Part shown: positions 1-9,068 of the stretch, one piece after another
How positions within the stretch are numbered: the stretch's first letter is position 1
How the letters are laid out: each line of letters starts with the position of its first letter
NCBI GenBank assembly: GCA_958295945.1
Contig: OY282386.1
Span: 2,061,371 to 2,125,370, forward strand
DNA: 64,000 nucleotides
Origin: Candidatus Poribacteria bacterium
GTDB taxonomy: Bacteria; Poribacteria; WGA-4E; WGA-3G
Direction of reading: 5' to 3'
The notes under the pieces: generated by a model
Database searches by the model: none
The model's input: only the letters and a program-made list of their open reading frames with translations
Told to the model about the DNA's origin: nothing
Position numbers and translations under genes: made by a program

Positions 1-390
1 AACCATGCCGCTATCACGCATTTCAGTTGCGGAGAAGTTAACCAACTCCCGTTCTTCCAACGTTTCCAAGTCAAGTCGCCATCCACTTGTTCCTGCTGTG
101 AAAAACACGGCAGTACCATCGTGTGATGGGTGAACTGACCATTCACTGAATTCCGGTCTATCAGTGAGTTGTCGGAGTTGACCTGAACTGCGTTCTTCAG
201 CAAAAATCTGCGGCGTTCCTGTCCGATACGACACAAATATCATACGCTGCATCAAATCGTCATACGCAGGAATGATGAAGAACGGATGATGGTGGTGTGC
301 TGAAGCAGTCGTTACCTGACGAATGTGAGTTCCAGTGCGCCTATCGTAAAATGACCTTGATTCAGCAGAATAAACTGTACCTTTTCCCAT
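1..390 (-). CDS. Oligogalacturonate-lyase-like beta-propeller protein, N-terminal part
   Basis: The frame is open without a stop from an ATG at 390 down to base 1, giving the first 130 residues of a protein that continues outside the window. It begins MGKGTVYSAESRSFYDRRTG, then has a four-His run followed by Pro-Phe (about residues 36-41) and a repeat of the type 'RTGTPQIFAEERSSGQLRQLT'-like strands spaced as in TolB/WD40-type blades. The His-rich HHHHPFF segment after a QVT strand resembles the oligogalacturonide lyase family (Pfam Pectate_lyase22), whose members cleave unsaturated pectin oligomers in a seven-bladed propeller. There is no signal peptide, so it is probably cytoplasmic. The family call rests on motif likeness only. 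The neighbouring sugar isomerase and Gfo/Idh genes fit a carbohydrate role. Confidence 0.6.
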   Translation of the reverse strand, partial: MGKGTVYSAESRSFYDRRTGTHIRQVTTASAHHHHPFFIIPAYDDLMQRMIFVSYRTGTPQIFAEERSSGQLRQLTDRPEFSEWSVHPSHDGTAVFFTAGTSGWRLDLETLEERELVNFSATEMRDSGMV

Positions 391-450
391 CCATTAAAAC
401 CATCTATAAGTTGAAAGCGGAGACCTGCTTTTATTCATTCAGAGTTTGAT

Positions 451-1449
451 CTATTCTTCAAATGCAGAATCAAATGCAACATCAGAAGGTTCAAAATCAT
501 AAGCCTTGACTTCACCACATGCCTCACTGGCACCGTGTTCTCTATCCATACCACTGTCTTCCCATTCAATAGAAAGTGGACCGTTATAACTAATATTATT
601 AAGGGCACGGATAATCTCTTCAAAATTAATATTACCGCGTCCAATTGAACGGAAATCCCAGAAACGTTTTGAATCGCCAAAGTTCAAATGTCCACCGAAC
701 ACACCTGACAATCGTGGTGTATCTGCCCACCAAACATCCTTCATGTGAACGTGATATATCCGATCAGCTAAACGTTCAATGAACGCTACATAATCAACGC
801 CTTGGTATCCAAGATGACTGGGGTCATAGTTGAAACCAAAAGTCTCTCTACCATCAAGTGCTTCAATTGCGCGCTCAGCAGTAACGATGTCAAATGCAAT
901 TTCAGTGGGATGAACTTCAAGACCGAACTTAACACCTACCTCATCAAACACATCAAATATAGGATTCCATTTGTCTGCGAAATCTTTAAATCCAGCATCA
1001 ATTTGGGACGGGTCTACCGGTGGAAACGAATAGAGTAGATGCCATATTGAACTCCCGGTAAATCCGTTGACGACATCAACGCCAAGTTTTGCGGCAGCCC
1101 GTGCTGTGTTTTTCATCTCTTCGGCAGCACGTTCTTGAACGCCAGTAGGATCTCCATCACCCCAAATCGACTCAGATAGAATTGATTGGTGTCGGTCGTC
1201 AATATTATCACATACTGCTTGTCCAACGAGGTGATTACTAATCGACCAAACTTTCAATCCATATTTTGCAAGTAGATCATGTCTTCCTTGACAATAACTA
1301 TCGTCAGCAAGTGCTTTATCCGTTTCAAAATGGTCTCCCCAACAAGCCAGTTCTAAACCGTCATATCCCCACTCACTCGCCTTTTTTGCTAAATCTTCAA
1401 GGGTTAAATCTGCCCATTGTCCAGTAAATAGAGTAACAGGTCTTGCCAT
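451..1449 (-). CDS. Sugar phosphate isomerase/epimerase (xylose isomerase-like TIM barrel)
   Basis: A 332-residue soluble protein of the AP-endonuclease-2/xylose-isomerase-like TIM barrel family. It begins [20 protein letters not shown], with the typical '[20 protein letters not shown]' strand-helix near residues 22-41. Metal-ligand candidates are visible at 'GLEVHPTE' (about 175), 'NYDPSHL' (about 207), 'YHVHMKDV' (about 232) and 'SIEWEDS' near the end. Family members interconvert keto and aldo sugars or act on inositol derivatives with a divalent metal; the substrate cannot be read from sequence. It lies about 60 bp downstream of the Gfo/Idh/MocA gene on the same strand and the two probably form an operon for one sugar or polyol. 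An AGGAGAATAA Shine-Dalgarno just upstream supports the start. Confidence 0.85.
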   Translation of the reverse strand: MARPVTLFTGQWADLTLEDLAKKASEWGYDGLELACWGDHFETDKALADDSYCQGRHDLLAKYGLKVWSISNHLVGQAVCDNIDDRHQSILSESIWGDGDPTGVQERAAEEMKNTARAAAKLGVDVVNGFTGSSIWHLLYSFPPVDPSQIDAGFKDFADKWNPIFDVFDEVGVKFGLEVHPTEIAFDIVTAERAIEALDGRETFGFNYDPSHLGYQGVDYVAFIERLADRIYHVHMKDVWWADTPRLSGVFGGHLNFGDSKRFWDFRSIGRGNINFEEIIRALNNISYNGPLSIEWEDSGMDREHGASEACGEVKAYDFEPSDVAFDSAFEE

Positions 1450-1510
1450 ATTTATTCTCCTTTATTCATAATTAAGTCCAAGTCAACTGTCTCAAATGTT
1501 TTCTATTCTT

Positions 1511-2683
1511 TTATGCTGGCGGTGTATAACTGGCATCCACCCAACCGCGTTGTTTTCCACTTTCAACGGTTGTATTTATGAAATGAACGCCACGTGCACC
1601 GTCCTGTACAGTGGGAAAATCTGTGTCAAATTCAGTAGGAGTTTCACCTGCAATTTTTGCTGCCATAGTGCGTGATGCATTTACATAGATATTCGCGAAC
1701 GCTTCAATAAATGCCTCAGGATGTCCAAATGGAATCCGTGAATTGTGTTGGGCAACCTCCGCAAGATAATCGTTCCCACGTTTATATACCTGTTCTGGTC
1801 CATCAGGGAAACGCACAAATAGGTAATTAGGATTTTCTTGATGCCATTCAAGGGACGCATCAGTCCCATAAACACGGATCCGCAGATTGTTTTCTTCTCC
1901 AACAGAGATTTGTGATGCATACAAAACGCCACGCACTCCATTTTCATAATGAACTAAGAGATTTCCATCATCTTCCAACAAACGTCCATCAACAAAGGTT
2001 GTCATATCGGCACACACTTCTTCCATTTCAAGACCGGTGATATAGTGTGCGAGATTTTCTGCGTGAGAACCGATGTCCCCTATACACGAGGATGCACCTG
2101 CTTGTTTCGGATCTGTCCGCCAGACCGCCTGTTTCGCTCCCTCGTCTTCTAAGAATGTTGAGAGCCAGCCTTGTGGATATTCTACGACTATTTTTCGTAG
2201 AGTTCCCAGTTTGCCATCTTTCACAAGTTCACGTGCTTGTTTCACCATCGGATAGCCGGTATAATTGTGTGTCAGTGCAAAGATTACATTGTGTGATTTG
2301 ACAAGTTGACAAAGGGATTCTGCATCTTCCACCGTTGTTGTCATCGGTTTATCGCAAACTACATGGAAACCTGATTCAATAAAGGTTTTAGCTACATCAA
2401 AATGAACGTGATTTGGGGTTACTATTGATACGAAGTCAATCCGTTCACCTTCTGGCAGTTGGCTCTCTTTTTCTGCCATCTCTTTATAAGAACCGTAAAC
2501 TCGGTTGTCATCAAGATAGAGTTCTGTTCCCTGTTGCTTTGATTTTTCAGGTGAAGATGAAAAGGCACCAGCTACCAAATCAATTTCTCCATCAAGTGCA
2601 GCAGCTTTCCGATGCACCGCTCCAATGAATGCATCAGGTCCACCTCCTACCATTCCATAACGTATCTTCCTACCAAGTGGCAT
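1511..2683 (-). CDS. Gfo/Idh/MocA family NAD(P)-dependent oxidoreductase
   Basis: A 390-residue oxidoreductase. The start is placed at the ATG of MPLGRKIRYGMVGGG, because the nucleotide fold begins immediately after it. An in-frame ATG at 2764 would add 27 residues unlike the family and has no Shine-Dalgarno. The N-terminal Rossmann fold carries GMVGGGPDAFIG, and the catalytic dipeptide region is 'HVVCDKPMTTT' (a DKP version of EKP). The second conserved His region is 'CIGDIGSHAENLAHYITG' in the C-terminal alpha/beta domain. Members oxidise or reduce sugars, inositols and related compounds with NAD(P)H. It lies directly upstream of the TIM-barrel isomerase on the same strand, so sequential oxidation and isomerisation of one polyol is likely; the substrate is unknown. 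Confidence 0.88.
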   Translation of the reverse strand: MPLGRKIRYGMVGGGPDAFIGAVHRKAAALDGEIDLVAGAFSSSPEKSKQQGTELYLDDNRVYGSYKEMAEKESQLPEGERIDFVSIVTPNHVHFDVAKTFIESGFHVVCDKPMTTTVEDAESLCQLVKSHNVIFALTHNYTGYPMVKQARELVKDGKLGTLRKIVVEYPQGWLSTFLEDEGAKQAVWRTDPKQAGASSCIGDIGSHAENLAHYITGLEMEEVCADMTTFVDGRLLEDDGNLLVHYENGVRGVLYASQISVGEENNLRIRVYGTDASLEWHQENPNYLFVRFPDGPEQVYKRGNDYLAEVAQHNSRIPFGHPEAFIEAFANIYVNASRTMAAKIAGETPTEFDTDFPTVQDGARGVHFINTTVESGKQRGWVDASYTPPA

Positions 2684-2797
2684 ATTATATATCCATTCCT
2701 TATTCGGTGTGAAATAATTCAACACATGAGATTTTTCTATTTGTATACTATCATTGTGCCACATTTTTTCAATAATTTCAAGGTGTTTTTCTATGGT

Positions 2798-3117
<320 letters not shown>

Positions 3118-3151
3118 TCACCGCTCATTTCTCAAGTAAAAAACAAAAGGC

Positions 3152-3828
3152 GTGTGTAAAGTTTTATTGTTAAGATTTCATTGTGCTGTTTGATTGACAT
3201 TAGCTGAATTATTCATGAATTCTGTGTGTCATTTGACAATACATTCTCTGTGATTTCCTTCTAATTTTATGGAATTTTCGCTTATCAAAACTGTACAGAA
3301 ATTGTACATTATTTCGTACATCTGTACAGTTTTTTTAAGTGCTTTCAGAGCAGTCTTCATAAGGGTTGGAATAGAATTTATAAAAAAGTAAAAAAAAATT
3401 AATTTGTACACTTTCACTATTCGTCTTTGTCGTGTGAAATCGGTAGACTGAGCATGACACTTGTCCAGCACTTTGCGAATGCAGGATAGAATGTTGTTAA
3501 ATGTTAAAAGAGAGGCGATGCATAAGGGGTTGACGTTTATGTGAATGACATTCATATTGAACATATATGAATTCTCACTTTTGGGTAATGTGTTTCTATT
3601 TAATGAAAAGATTGCTTGTAGGATAATCATTATCCTATGATGTTTTGTTTTCATTATTCTCTTCCTTATTCAACACGGTGTATGTGACGTATATTATAAC
3701 ACAATCAAATTGCTTATGTCAAGTTATTATTTACAATTTTTAACATTTCTTTTATTATTTTACAGTTTTTTGGAAAAACGTGTCCATTTCATCGGATATT
3801 GAGTATAGTGCCAGAAACTTTACAGACC
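3152..3828 (-). mobile_element. Degenerate insertion-element derivative with inverted ends
   Basis: The segment is bounded by GTGTGTAAAGTTTTATTG on the plus strand (from 3152) and by the facing CCAGAAACTTTACAGACC (to 3828). These are imperfect inverted ends of about 12-18 bp. Reading inward from 3828 on the minus strand there is about 190 bp closely matching 39684-39880 in inverted orientation, including a sigma70-like promoter, an AAGGAAGAG ribosome site and a start codon reading MKTK. The frame from 3654 runs open to 3229 (141 residues). It is lysine/isoleucine-rich, resembles no protein family I know, and shares only its first 15-20 residues with the other copy. Near 3290-3330 the DNA has four closely spaced GTAC cores. 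I read it as a decayed non-autonomous element rather than a gene. Confidence 0.5.
3693..3722 (-). promoter_or_regulatory. Sigma70-type promoter inside the 3.2-3.8 kb element
   Basis: On the minus strand TTGACA (3722-3717) and TATAAT (3698-3693) are separated by 18 nt. Both hexamers are consensus. The same promoter is conserved in the inverted copy at 39791-39820. It would drive the small MKTK frame starting at 3654. Confidence 0.65.
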
Positions 3829-3862
3829 CTTGCATCAACAAGTCATTTAGTGTGTGATGCAA

Positions 3863-3892
3863 CAAAAAAAGCCCGTGACACAACGTCCGGGC
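3863..3892 (-). terminator. Rho-independent terminator after ccmB
   Basis: On the minus strand a hairpin with GCCCGG...(A/C)CGGGC arms (3892-3871) is followed by a run of seven T (3870-3864). It lies about 80 bp beyond the ccmB stop and closes the ccmAB unit. Confidence 0.8.
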
Positions 3893-3971
3893 ACAAAAAT
3901 ATCACAGATGTCAAAACATGTGATAAGACCGTATAACTCAAAAGTAACCTGTCTACCTCAAATATAGAACG

Positions 3972-4667
3972 CTATTCCTCAATAACGGCATCTGCCAGTA
4001 GGTATGCCGAAGCTAAAAAGACCAGACTTGAACCGATCAACAATCCTAACCAGAATCTGTTTTCCAAGCCACCTGTTACCAGAATAGAGACGGTGCATTT
4101 TGTGCCACCCATAATTATAGGAATAACAAGTGGTAGGAGAATTACAGATAATAGACTTTCACCACCATCTGTGCTTGTAGACATGCCTGCTAACAGCACC
4201 CCGACAGCGCAAAAACCGAGTGTGCCAATACTCATCACACCAACCAATTTCAATAGGACGACGACTGTAATATCATCAAAAAGATCAAAAAATTGAAGTG
4301 CTATGGGAGTAATGACTATTTCCAGCAGTAGTAGGAAAACGAGGTTACTAATGACTTTGGAAAGATATACGTTGCTTGCATCAACACCCGTAAGCCGTAT
4401 GCCGTGTAATGCTCCGTGTGTCCGTTCAATGACAAAGGAACGATTCAAGGTGATTATGCCAGCAAATACAAAGGCTGCCCAGAGAACACTTGCGGTTAAT
4501 TTTCCGCGTTCACTCTTTTCTAATGGGAAATTCGGACCGAACGCAAACGCAAAAATAAGCACTACGAGGATGCTAAAAACAAATATTAATGCCAACGTCT
4601 CTTTGGAACGGAATTGTAGTCCAATGTCTTTACGTATTAACGTGGCAATCTGACGAAGTGCCTTCAT
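3972..4667 (-). CDS. ccmB: Heme exporter protein CcmB (cytochrome c maturation ABC permease)
   Basis: A 231-residue polytopic membrane protein with about six hydrophobic segments and the CcmB N-terminus RQIATLIRKDIGLQFRSKET. The conserved middle stretch 'NRSFVIERTHGALHGIRLTG' (about 75-94) is diagnostic. CcmB is the membrane subunit of the CcmABCDE system that moves or releases holo-CcmE for heme delivery to apocytochrome c on the outer face of the inner membrane. Length matches the family (about 220-230). It follows the ATPase gene ccmA with a 36-bp gap in the same orientation and is closed by a terminator. The other ccm genes lie 7-11 kb away, with korAB between. ccmC and ccmD are not seen in the window. 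Confidence 0.92.
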   Translation of the reverse strand: MKALRQIATLIRKDIGLQFRSKETLALIFVFSILVVLIFAFAFGPNFPLEKSERGKLTASVLWAAFVFAGIITLNRSFVIERTHGALHGIRLTGVDASNVYLSKVISNLVFLLLLEIVITPIALQFFDLFDDITVVVLLKLVGVMSIGTLGFCAVGVLLAGMSTSTDGGESLLSVILLPLVIPIIMGGTKCTVSILVTGGLENRFWLGLLIGSSLVFLASAYLLADAVIEE

Positions 4668-4703
4668 GTTTGTCTCAATTGAAAGAACGACATATCACTG
4701 CAT

Positions 4704-5411
4704 TCACGCTGTGTCTATGATCCTTTCTTCATACCTTTGCAGTAAATCCTCTTCAGATATTTCTTCTTTTTCTGCAATCTCTTCCAAATCTCCATTTATC
4801 ATGAAGAGAAATCTTGTTCCAACAAGATGCCCCAATTCCGTATTATGTGTTGTGATCAGAATACCTTTCCCATTTTCACGTTCTTGTGCAATCCGTTTCT
4901 GAACAAACTGCTTCGCAGCCGCATCCAGTCCGGAGAATGGTTCGTCAAGTAACAGAATTGAAGGGTTATGTAGGAGGGCTCTGGCAATCATAAAACGTTG
5001 GGTCATGCCGCGCGAAAAGATATGAAGCGGTTCATGAACAAAACGTTGCAATCCGACTTCATTCAGAAGGGATTCGCATCGGGTTTCTAAATATTCAATT
5101 CCGGACATCTGTCCGAAAAACTTTAGATTCTCAAACGCAGACAATGTAGGATATGCTAAATGGTCATGGATTATGACCCCTAACTTGTGCCGCACTTTGG
5201 CATAATCAGTGATCCCGTCTATGCCTTCAATATCAAGTTCACCAGATGTTGGACGGAGGAGCGTGGCAAGTATTTTTATGAATGTCGTTTTACCTGCCCC
5301 GTTGGGACCGAAAATTACAACTACTTCTCCAGAATTAATCGTTAGGTTTGCGTTTTTGACTATCGCACGGTGTCCGAAGTGTTTTGAGATTTGGGAAGCA
5401 CTCAAACGCAT
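4704..5411 (-). CDS. ccmA: Cytochrome c maturation ABC transporter ATPase CcmA
   Basis: A 235-residue ABC ATPase. Walker A GPNGAGKTT lies at about 35-43, the signature region is 'FSRGMTQRFMIARALLHNP' (about 133-151), Walker B is 'ILLLDEPFSGLD' (about 154-165), and the switch His lies in 'GILITTHNTELGHL'. The FSRGM(T/K)QR signature is characteristic of CcmA and related exporters. With CcmB it hydrolyses ATP at the cytoplasmic face to release heme-loaded CcmE. It is the first gene of a two-gene unit, lying just downstream of the korB terminator, so it probably has its own promoter in the short gap near 5412-5450. The immediate ccmB neighbour makes the assignment firm. Confidence 0.9.
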   Translation of the reverse strand: MRLSASQISKHFGHRAIVKNANLTINSGEVVVIFGPNGAGKTTFIKILATLLRPTSGELDIEGIDGITDYAKVRHKLGVIIHDHLAYPTLSAFENLKFFGQMSGIEYLETRCESLLNEVGLQRFVHEPLHIFSRGMTQRFMIARALLHNPSILLLDEPFSGLDAAAKQFVQKRIAQERENGKGILITTHNTELGHLVGTRFLFMINGDLEEIAEKEEISEEDLLQRYEERIIDTA

Positions 5412-5453
5412 AATGTGTTGGAGAAATCTATAGTTGATAAACCGCGTGAATAC

Positions 5454-5483
5454 AAAAAGAAAGGGCAGGTGGTATGCCTGCCC
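5454..5483 (-). terminator. Rho-independent terminator after korB
   Basis: A perfect 7-bp stem GGGCAGG/CCTGCCC with a 7-nt loop (5463-5483) is followed on the minus strand by TTTCTTTTTG. It sits 14 bp beyond the korB stop, separating korAB from ccmAB. Confidence 0.82.
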
Positions 5484-5496
5484 GTATCATTCTGCT

Positions 5497-6387
5497 TTAC
5501 ATCATACGTTGTACAATTGCAGTTCCCTGCTCTGGTGAAACACCAACCTGCTGATGTGCCATAGGTCCATTTTCCAAAACAGGTTCCATCTGATCTAATG
5601 ACCGACTGTTTGTATCGTGATAGAACAAGCCAAGCTGAGTATCATGTCCTGTTTTGATTGCTTGTTCAAGTGCCGCTGCTTTGTCGCTGGTATCATGACT
5701 TTCAAGGAAGTTGACTCGTTCCTTCCAATAGTCGTAAATTCCTTCATCTTTCCACGTTACACAAGGACTGATAACATCAATAAATGCAAATCCTCTATGC
5801 TGCATGCCTTCATACATCAATTCTGCCAGATGTGTACGTTCGGAACTAAATGCTCTTGCAACGAAAGTTGCCCCTGATACGATTGCCAAAGCAACAGGAT
5901 TAAGCGGTGTTTCTAAATTGCCAAACGGAGTACTCTTTGTGCTTTCACCAACTACAGTGGTAGGTGAAGCTTGACCTATGGTCAATCCATACGTCTCGTT
6001 GTTCATCACAATATAGAGAAGATCAACATTTTTCCGCATTGTATGTAGAAAATGGTTTCCACCGATCCCGTATCCGTCTCCATCACCGCCAGTGACGACC
6101 ACATTTAACTCGTGATTAGCAAATTTTGCACCAGTAGCCACAGCAAGTGAACGTCCATGAAGTGTATGCATACCGTAAGTACGGATAAATCCGGGAAGGT
6201 TAGAAGAACACCCGATGCCGCTTACGGTTAGGTGATCATGATTACCACGGCCAAGTTTAGCATAAGCATGTTGTAGTGCATTCAGCACAGTGAAATCTCC
6301 ACAACCGGGACACCAATCGGGATTGACATCACCTTTATAATCTTGCGCAGTCGGTGCACCTTTTATAGGTCTTTCCTTTTTAGCCAT
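5497..6387 (-). CDS. korB: 2-oxoacid:ferredoxin oxidoreductase, beta subunit (TPP-binding)
   Basis: A 296-residue TPP-binding subunit. The start is set at the second in-frame ATG (6387), which lies 9 nt after GGAGG; the first ATG at 6396 abuts the GGAGG with no spacing. The CPGCGDFTVLNA motif (about 26-37) holds two conserved Cys that may bind an iron-sulfur cluster, and TPP binding is shown by 'GGDGDGYGIGGNHFLH' plus 'NNETYGLT'. The enzyme decarboxylates 2-oxoglutarate (or another 2-oxoacid) with CoA and reduces ferredoxin, as in the reductive TCA cycle or amino-acid catabolism. It follows korA by 17 bp. The substrate is inferred from overall likeness to KorAB and could be pyruvate or a branched 2-oxoacid. 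Confidence 0.88.
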   Translation of the reverse strand: MAKKERPIKGAPTAQDYKGDVNPDWCPGCGDFTVLNALQHAYAKLGRGNHDHLTVSGIGCSSNLPGFIRTYGMHTLHGRSLAVATGAKFANHELNVVVTGGDGDGYGIGGNHFLHTMRKNVDLLYIVMNNETYGLTIGQASPTTVVGESTKSTPFGNLETPLNPVALAIVSGATFVARAFSSERTHLAELMYEGMQHRGFAFIDVISPCVTWKDEGIYDYWKERVNFLESHDTSDKAAALEQAIKTGHDTQLGLFYHDTNSRSLDQMEPVLENGPMAHQQVGVSPEQGTAIVQRMM

Positions 6388-6404
6388 CTGATTCATCCTC
6401 CTTT

Positions 6405-8201
6405 TTAGACTATAATTTCTTGGTATGGAACATAGAGTTCTGTCTTGCCGATTAATAGTTCGCGTGCTCCATCAACGATGTGATGCGGCATAAAGGGTTC
6501 ACCATCATATTTTCGGATATGTCCGTCAGCCTTAAATCCTGTTTCGCCTCGTAGGAACCGAGCAAATTGACCTGTATAATTACATTCAACAATTATAGTG
6601 CGTCCTGCATTTGCCATCACTTCGCTGACAACATCTTCGTCAATTGGGTAGAGCCATTTGAAATGAATGTGGTTTGTTACAATACCGTCATCATTTAACA
6701 TTTGAGCTGCTTCACTGATGAGACCGTGAGTAGACCCCCAACCAATAAGTGTAACATCGGCATCTTCTGGACCTTCAAGTGTTGGTGGTGGAAGAAGTTT
6801 AACAATACCTTCCATTTTCCGTTGGCGTTTTTCCATGATGGCACGGCGTTTGTGCGGGTTCGTATATTCATCACTGATTAGACCGCCATCTTCATCGTGG
6901 TCGTCGGTTGCAACAACGTGCACGTGACCTGGAACACCCGGAATGGCACGGGGTGAAATACCACTGTCAGTAATCTGATAGCGTAGGTATTCGCCTTCTG
7001 TTTCTCCAAGTTCAGTTATCATCTCCCCACGGTCAATTTCTGGTTGCCAATTAATTGAATCAGGTTCAAAAGTAGTAAAACCCATGGAGAGTGTAAGGTC
7101 TGACAGTACCATACCTGGACATTGGAATTTGTCAACGAGGTTAAAAAGTTCAGGGATTGTATCAAAACCATCCATTATACTGGTAGGTGAGACTATAATC
7201 TTAGGGAAATCTCCTTGACTGGCACCGAGAAGTTGCCACAAGTCCCCCTGTTCAGTTTTCGTAGGTAATCCAGTAGAGGGACCGCCGCGTTGGACGTTAA
7301 TGACAACAATTGGAATTTCCATCATGGCAGCACTACCGATTGCTTCCGACATCAGTGCAAAACCGCCACCTGAAGTCGCACACATAGCGCGGCATCCAGC
7401 ATGGGCAGCACCGATTACCATGTTGATAACACTGATTTCATCTTCACACTGACGAACCATGATATTCAGATTTCGTGCATTCGCTGCCATCCAGTGAAGC
7501 ACACCTGTTGAAGGACTCATCGGATAAGCAGCATAGAATTTAACACCTGCCGCTGCCCCCCCCATCGCCATTGCAGAATTTCCATCAACGAACGCGAGAG
7601 GGGGTTCCTGTTTCTCAAACTGAGCATCAAATTGTGTAAAGTTTTCAACTGCATGCTCATATCCGGCCGTTGCAACCGTTATGTTCGCATCCACGACTTC
7701 CTGACCTTTACGTTTGAGAAGTGCGCCGATGATGATCTCCTCAAGCACTTTCATTTCAGCACCAACGAGTCTCAATGTAGTACCAAGCAAGCAGGTATTG
7801 AGTGCTGTTCGCTGTAACTTTCTATCTTCAATTCCGCTGGAGAACTTCTTGTAAGGGATAGGACACAACTGAATATCATCTCGGTCTGGTGCTTGTTTTT
7901 TAGCATCATCTTCGTTATAGATGAATGCACCACCGGGTCTGACGTTCTCAATGTGTTTTTCTACGCTGTTTTTATCAAGGGCGATAATAAGGTCAATTTC
8001 GTCGCCATGATTAGCGACCGGTTCAGAACTGATTCTGATAGTGAGGAAGGTATGGCCGCCACGGATGAGGGATTGATAGGCACTGTAAGTGTAAACGTGC
8101 AACCCATACCGGGCGCATATTTGACCCAGACTCTTTCCAAGTGTTTCTATCCCTTGTCCGGGTGCCCCTCCTACAGCGACTACAAAATCGTACTTTGCCA
8201 T
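6405..8201 (-). CDS. korA: 2-oxoacid:ferredoxin oxidoreductase, fused gamma-alpha subunit
   Basis: A 598-residue subunit. It starts at the ATG of MAKYDFVVAVGGAPGQGIET, which is placed about 6 nt after AAAGGAG; a TTG 15 nt further upstream overlaps that site and is unlikely. Residues about 1-190 are the gamma domain (GGAPGQGIETLGKSLGQ). Residues about 205-440 are the alpha pyrimidine-binding domain with 'AAYPMSPSTGVLHW' and 'ATSGGGFALMSEAIG'. A transketolase C-terminal-like domain follows. The gamma-alpha fusion with a separate beta subunit is the usual layout of two-subunit KorAB. No ferredoxin domain is fused, so an external ferredoxin must accept electrons. Two TTGTAAACAA palindromes upstream could be an operator. 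Confidence 0.9.
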   Translation of the reverse strand: MAKYDFVVAVGGAPGQGIETLGKSLGQICARYGLHVYTYSAYQSLIRGGHTFLTIRISSEPVANHGDEIDLIIALDKNSVEKHIENVRPGGAFIYNEDDAKKQAPDRDDIQLCPIPYKKFSSGIEDRKLQRTALNTCLLGTTLRLVGAEMKVLEEIIIGALLKRKGQEVVDANITVATAGYEHAVENFTQFDAQFEKQEPPLAFVDGNSAMAMGGAAAGVKFYAAYPMSPSTGVLHWMAANARNLNIMVRQCEDEISVINMVIGAAHAGCRAMCATSGGGFALMSEAIGSAAMMEIPIVVINVQRGGPSTGLPTKTEQGDLWQLLGASQGDFPKIIVSPTSIMDGFDTIPELFNLVDKFQCPGMVLSDLTLSMGFTTFEPDSINWQPEIDRGEMITELGETEGEYLRYQITDSGISPRAIPGVPGHVHVVATDDHDEDGGLISDEYTNPHKRRAIMEKRQRKMEGIVKLLPPPTLEGPEDADVTLIGWGSTHGLISEAAQMLNDDGIVTNHIHFKWLYPIDEDVVSEVMANAGRTIIVECNYTGQFARFLRGETGFKADGHIRKYDGEPFMPHHIVDGARELLIGKTELYVPYQEIIV

Positions 8202-8213
8202 CTTGGCTCCTTT

Positions 8214-8301
8214 CAAATTGTAAACAATTTGCTCGCTATAAATTAATTATTGTATTAATTCGCGCTATTAACATAGTTCATAAAATTTCATTTGTAAACA
8301 A
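8214..8301 (-). promoter_or_regulatory. Paired TTGTAAACAA palindromes upstream of korAB
   Basis: CAAATTGT-AA-ACAATTTG (8214-8231) is an 8-bp perfect inverted repeat with a 2-nt centre just upstream of the korA ribosome site. The 10-mer TTGTAAACAA recurs at 8292-8301, 74 bp away. A duplicated palindrome in an operon leader suggests binding of a dimeric repressor. TTGT...ACAA half-sites recall redox regulators such as Rex, but the spacing differs. The regulator is unknown. Confidence 0.4.
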
Positions 8302-8418
8302 TCTTAATAATCTTCTTTTTGTAATTATATCATATTTAAATGCTGTTTTCAAGTTTTATTTATGACGAACAGATGCCAACAATGTTCACTAAGATATTAT
8401 CCACATAGAATTGAAGTA

Positions 8419-9055
8419 CTATATACCAACACCACCTATCATAGTGTTCCTATTCAAATTTGCAGTGGACGGTTGCCACTGTGCTACCACAACTTTGCGC
8501 GGAATTCTTCCTGCTTCCCAATGATATTCCAACACATCATGTCTCTGATATTCTTGAAGTAGTGAGACAAGCATACGAGAAAAACCTATAGGTGAAATTA
8601 GAAATGAATAGAGTGGTTGTGCGATACGACTGTATCCCAATAGTTGTGAAAGGTGGGCAAGTGTCAGTTTAGTGTTCTTGCATTCCACAAATGCCATCTT
8701 ATACCATTTCTATAAATGTTTATCCCATTAACATTTGTTAAGAATCTCTTGAAGGACAGCACAAGCTGGCAGTTTGTGGTACAAAAATGGGGCGTTTTCT
8801 ATTAGAAATGGTATTAGTAGGCTTATTCGGTTGATGCACAAATCCGACAACATCAACTTTGATATTCCACGTAACCCATTCTCCTGGGAATTGCCCACGG
8901 TTATATGTGCTTAGAAAACGGGAGATCGACTATGGAAATTCAATAAGAATCTGTTTTACACCATTATTTTCAGACAACTCACCTCGTGCGGTTATGAGTC
9001 CTAACAGATAGGCAACATCAGCATCAATATAATCTACCAACTCAATTAAACTCAT
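8419..9055 (-). pseudogene. PD-(D/E)XK-like nuclease, partner of the adjacent DNA methyltransferase, disrupted by a MITE
   Basis: On the minus strand an ATG at 9055 (13 nt after the methyltransferase stop, with an AGGA site) starts MSLIELVDYIDADVAYLLG and reads 41 codons to an in-frame TAG at 8932-8930. The same frame then continues through 'RFLSTYNRGQFPGEWVTWN' and 'IKVDVVGFVHQPNKP' until a 112-bp MITE interrupts it. Past the MITE the frame resumes as 'MAFVECKNTKLTLAHLSQLL' and ends at 8419. Removing the MITE with one copy of its TTA duplication joins PNKP-TK-MAFVECK in frame. The 'VDVVGF ... FVECK' spacing fits the metal-binding D...ExK core of restriction-type nucleases. The reconstructed product is about 173 residues. 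With both a stop codon and an insertion it is inactive here. Its position directly after a TSPPY methyltransferase suggests the endonuclease of a type II restriction-modification pair. Confidence 0.6.
8702..8813. mobile_element. MITE copy 1 (112 bp, TIR TACCATTTCTA, TSD TTA)
   Basis: The ends TACCATTTCTATAAA and TTCTATTAGAAATGGTA are inverted repeats, flanked by a direct TTA duplication at 8699-8701 and 8814-8816. It has no coding capacity. The 115 bp added (element plus TSD) shifts the frame of the nuclease gene by one. Related copies lie at 30621-30755, 37679-37774 and 52234-52345. This copy lacks the GCGCAATTCATTGCGC core found in the others. Confidence 0.8.
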
Positions 9056-9068
9056 CACATTATCCTAC

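Noticed and set aside
3229..3654. 141-codon frame in the 3.2-3.8 kb element as a real gene
   Set aside because: Only the first 15-20 residues are shared with the other copy; the rest has diverged completely, so coding constraint is not supported.
8930..9055. YLLGLITARG segment resembling a LAGLIDADG homing endonuclease motif
   Set aside because: The frame continues after a stop into a PD-(D/E)XK-like core next to a methylase; the acidic residues of a LAGLIDADG motif are not present.
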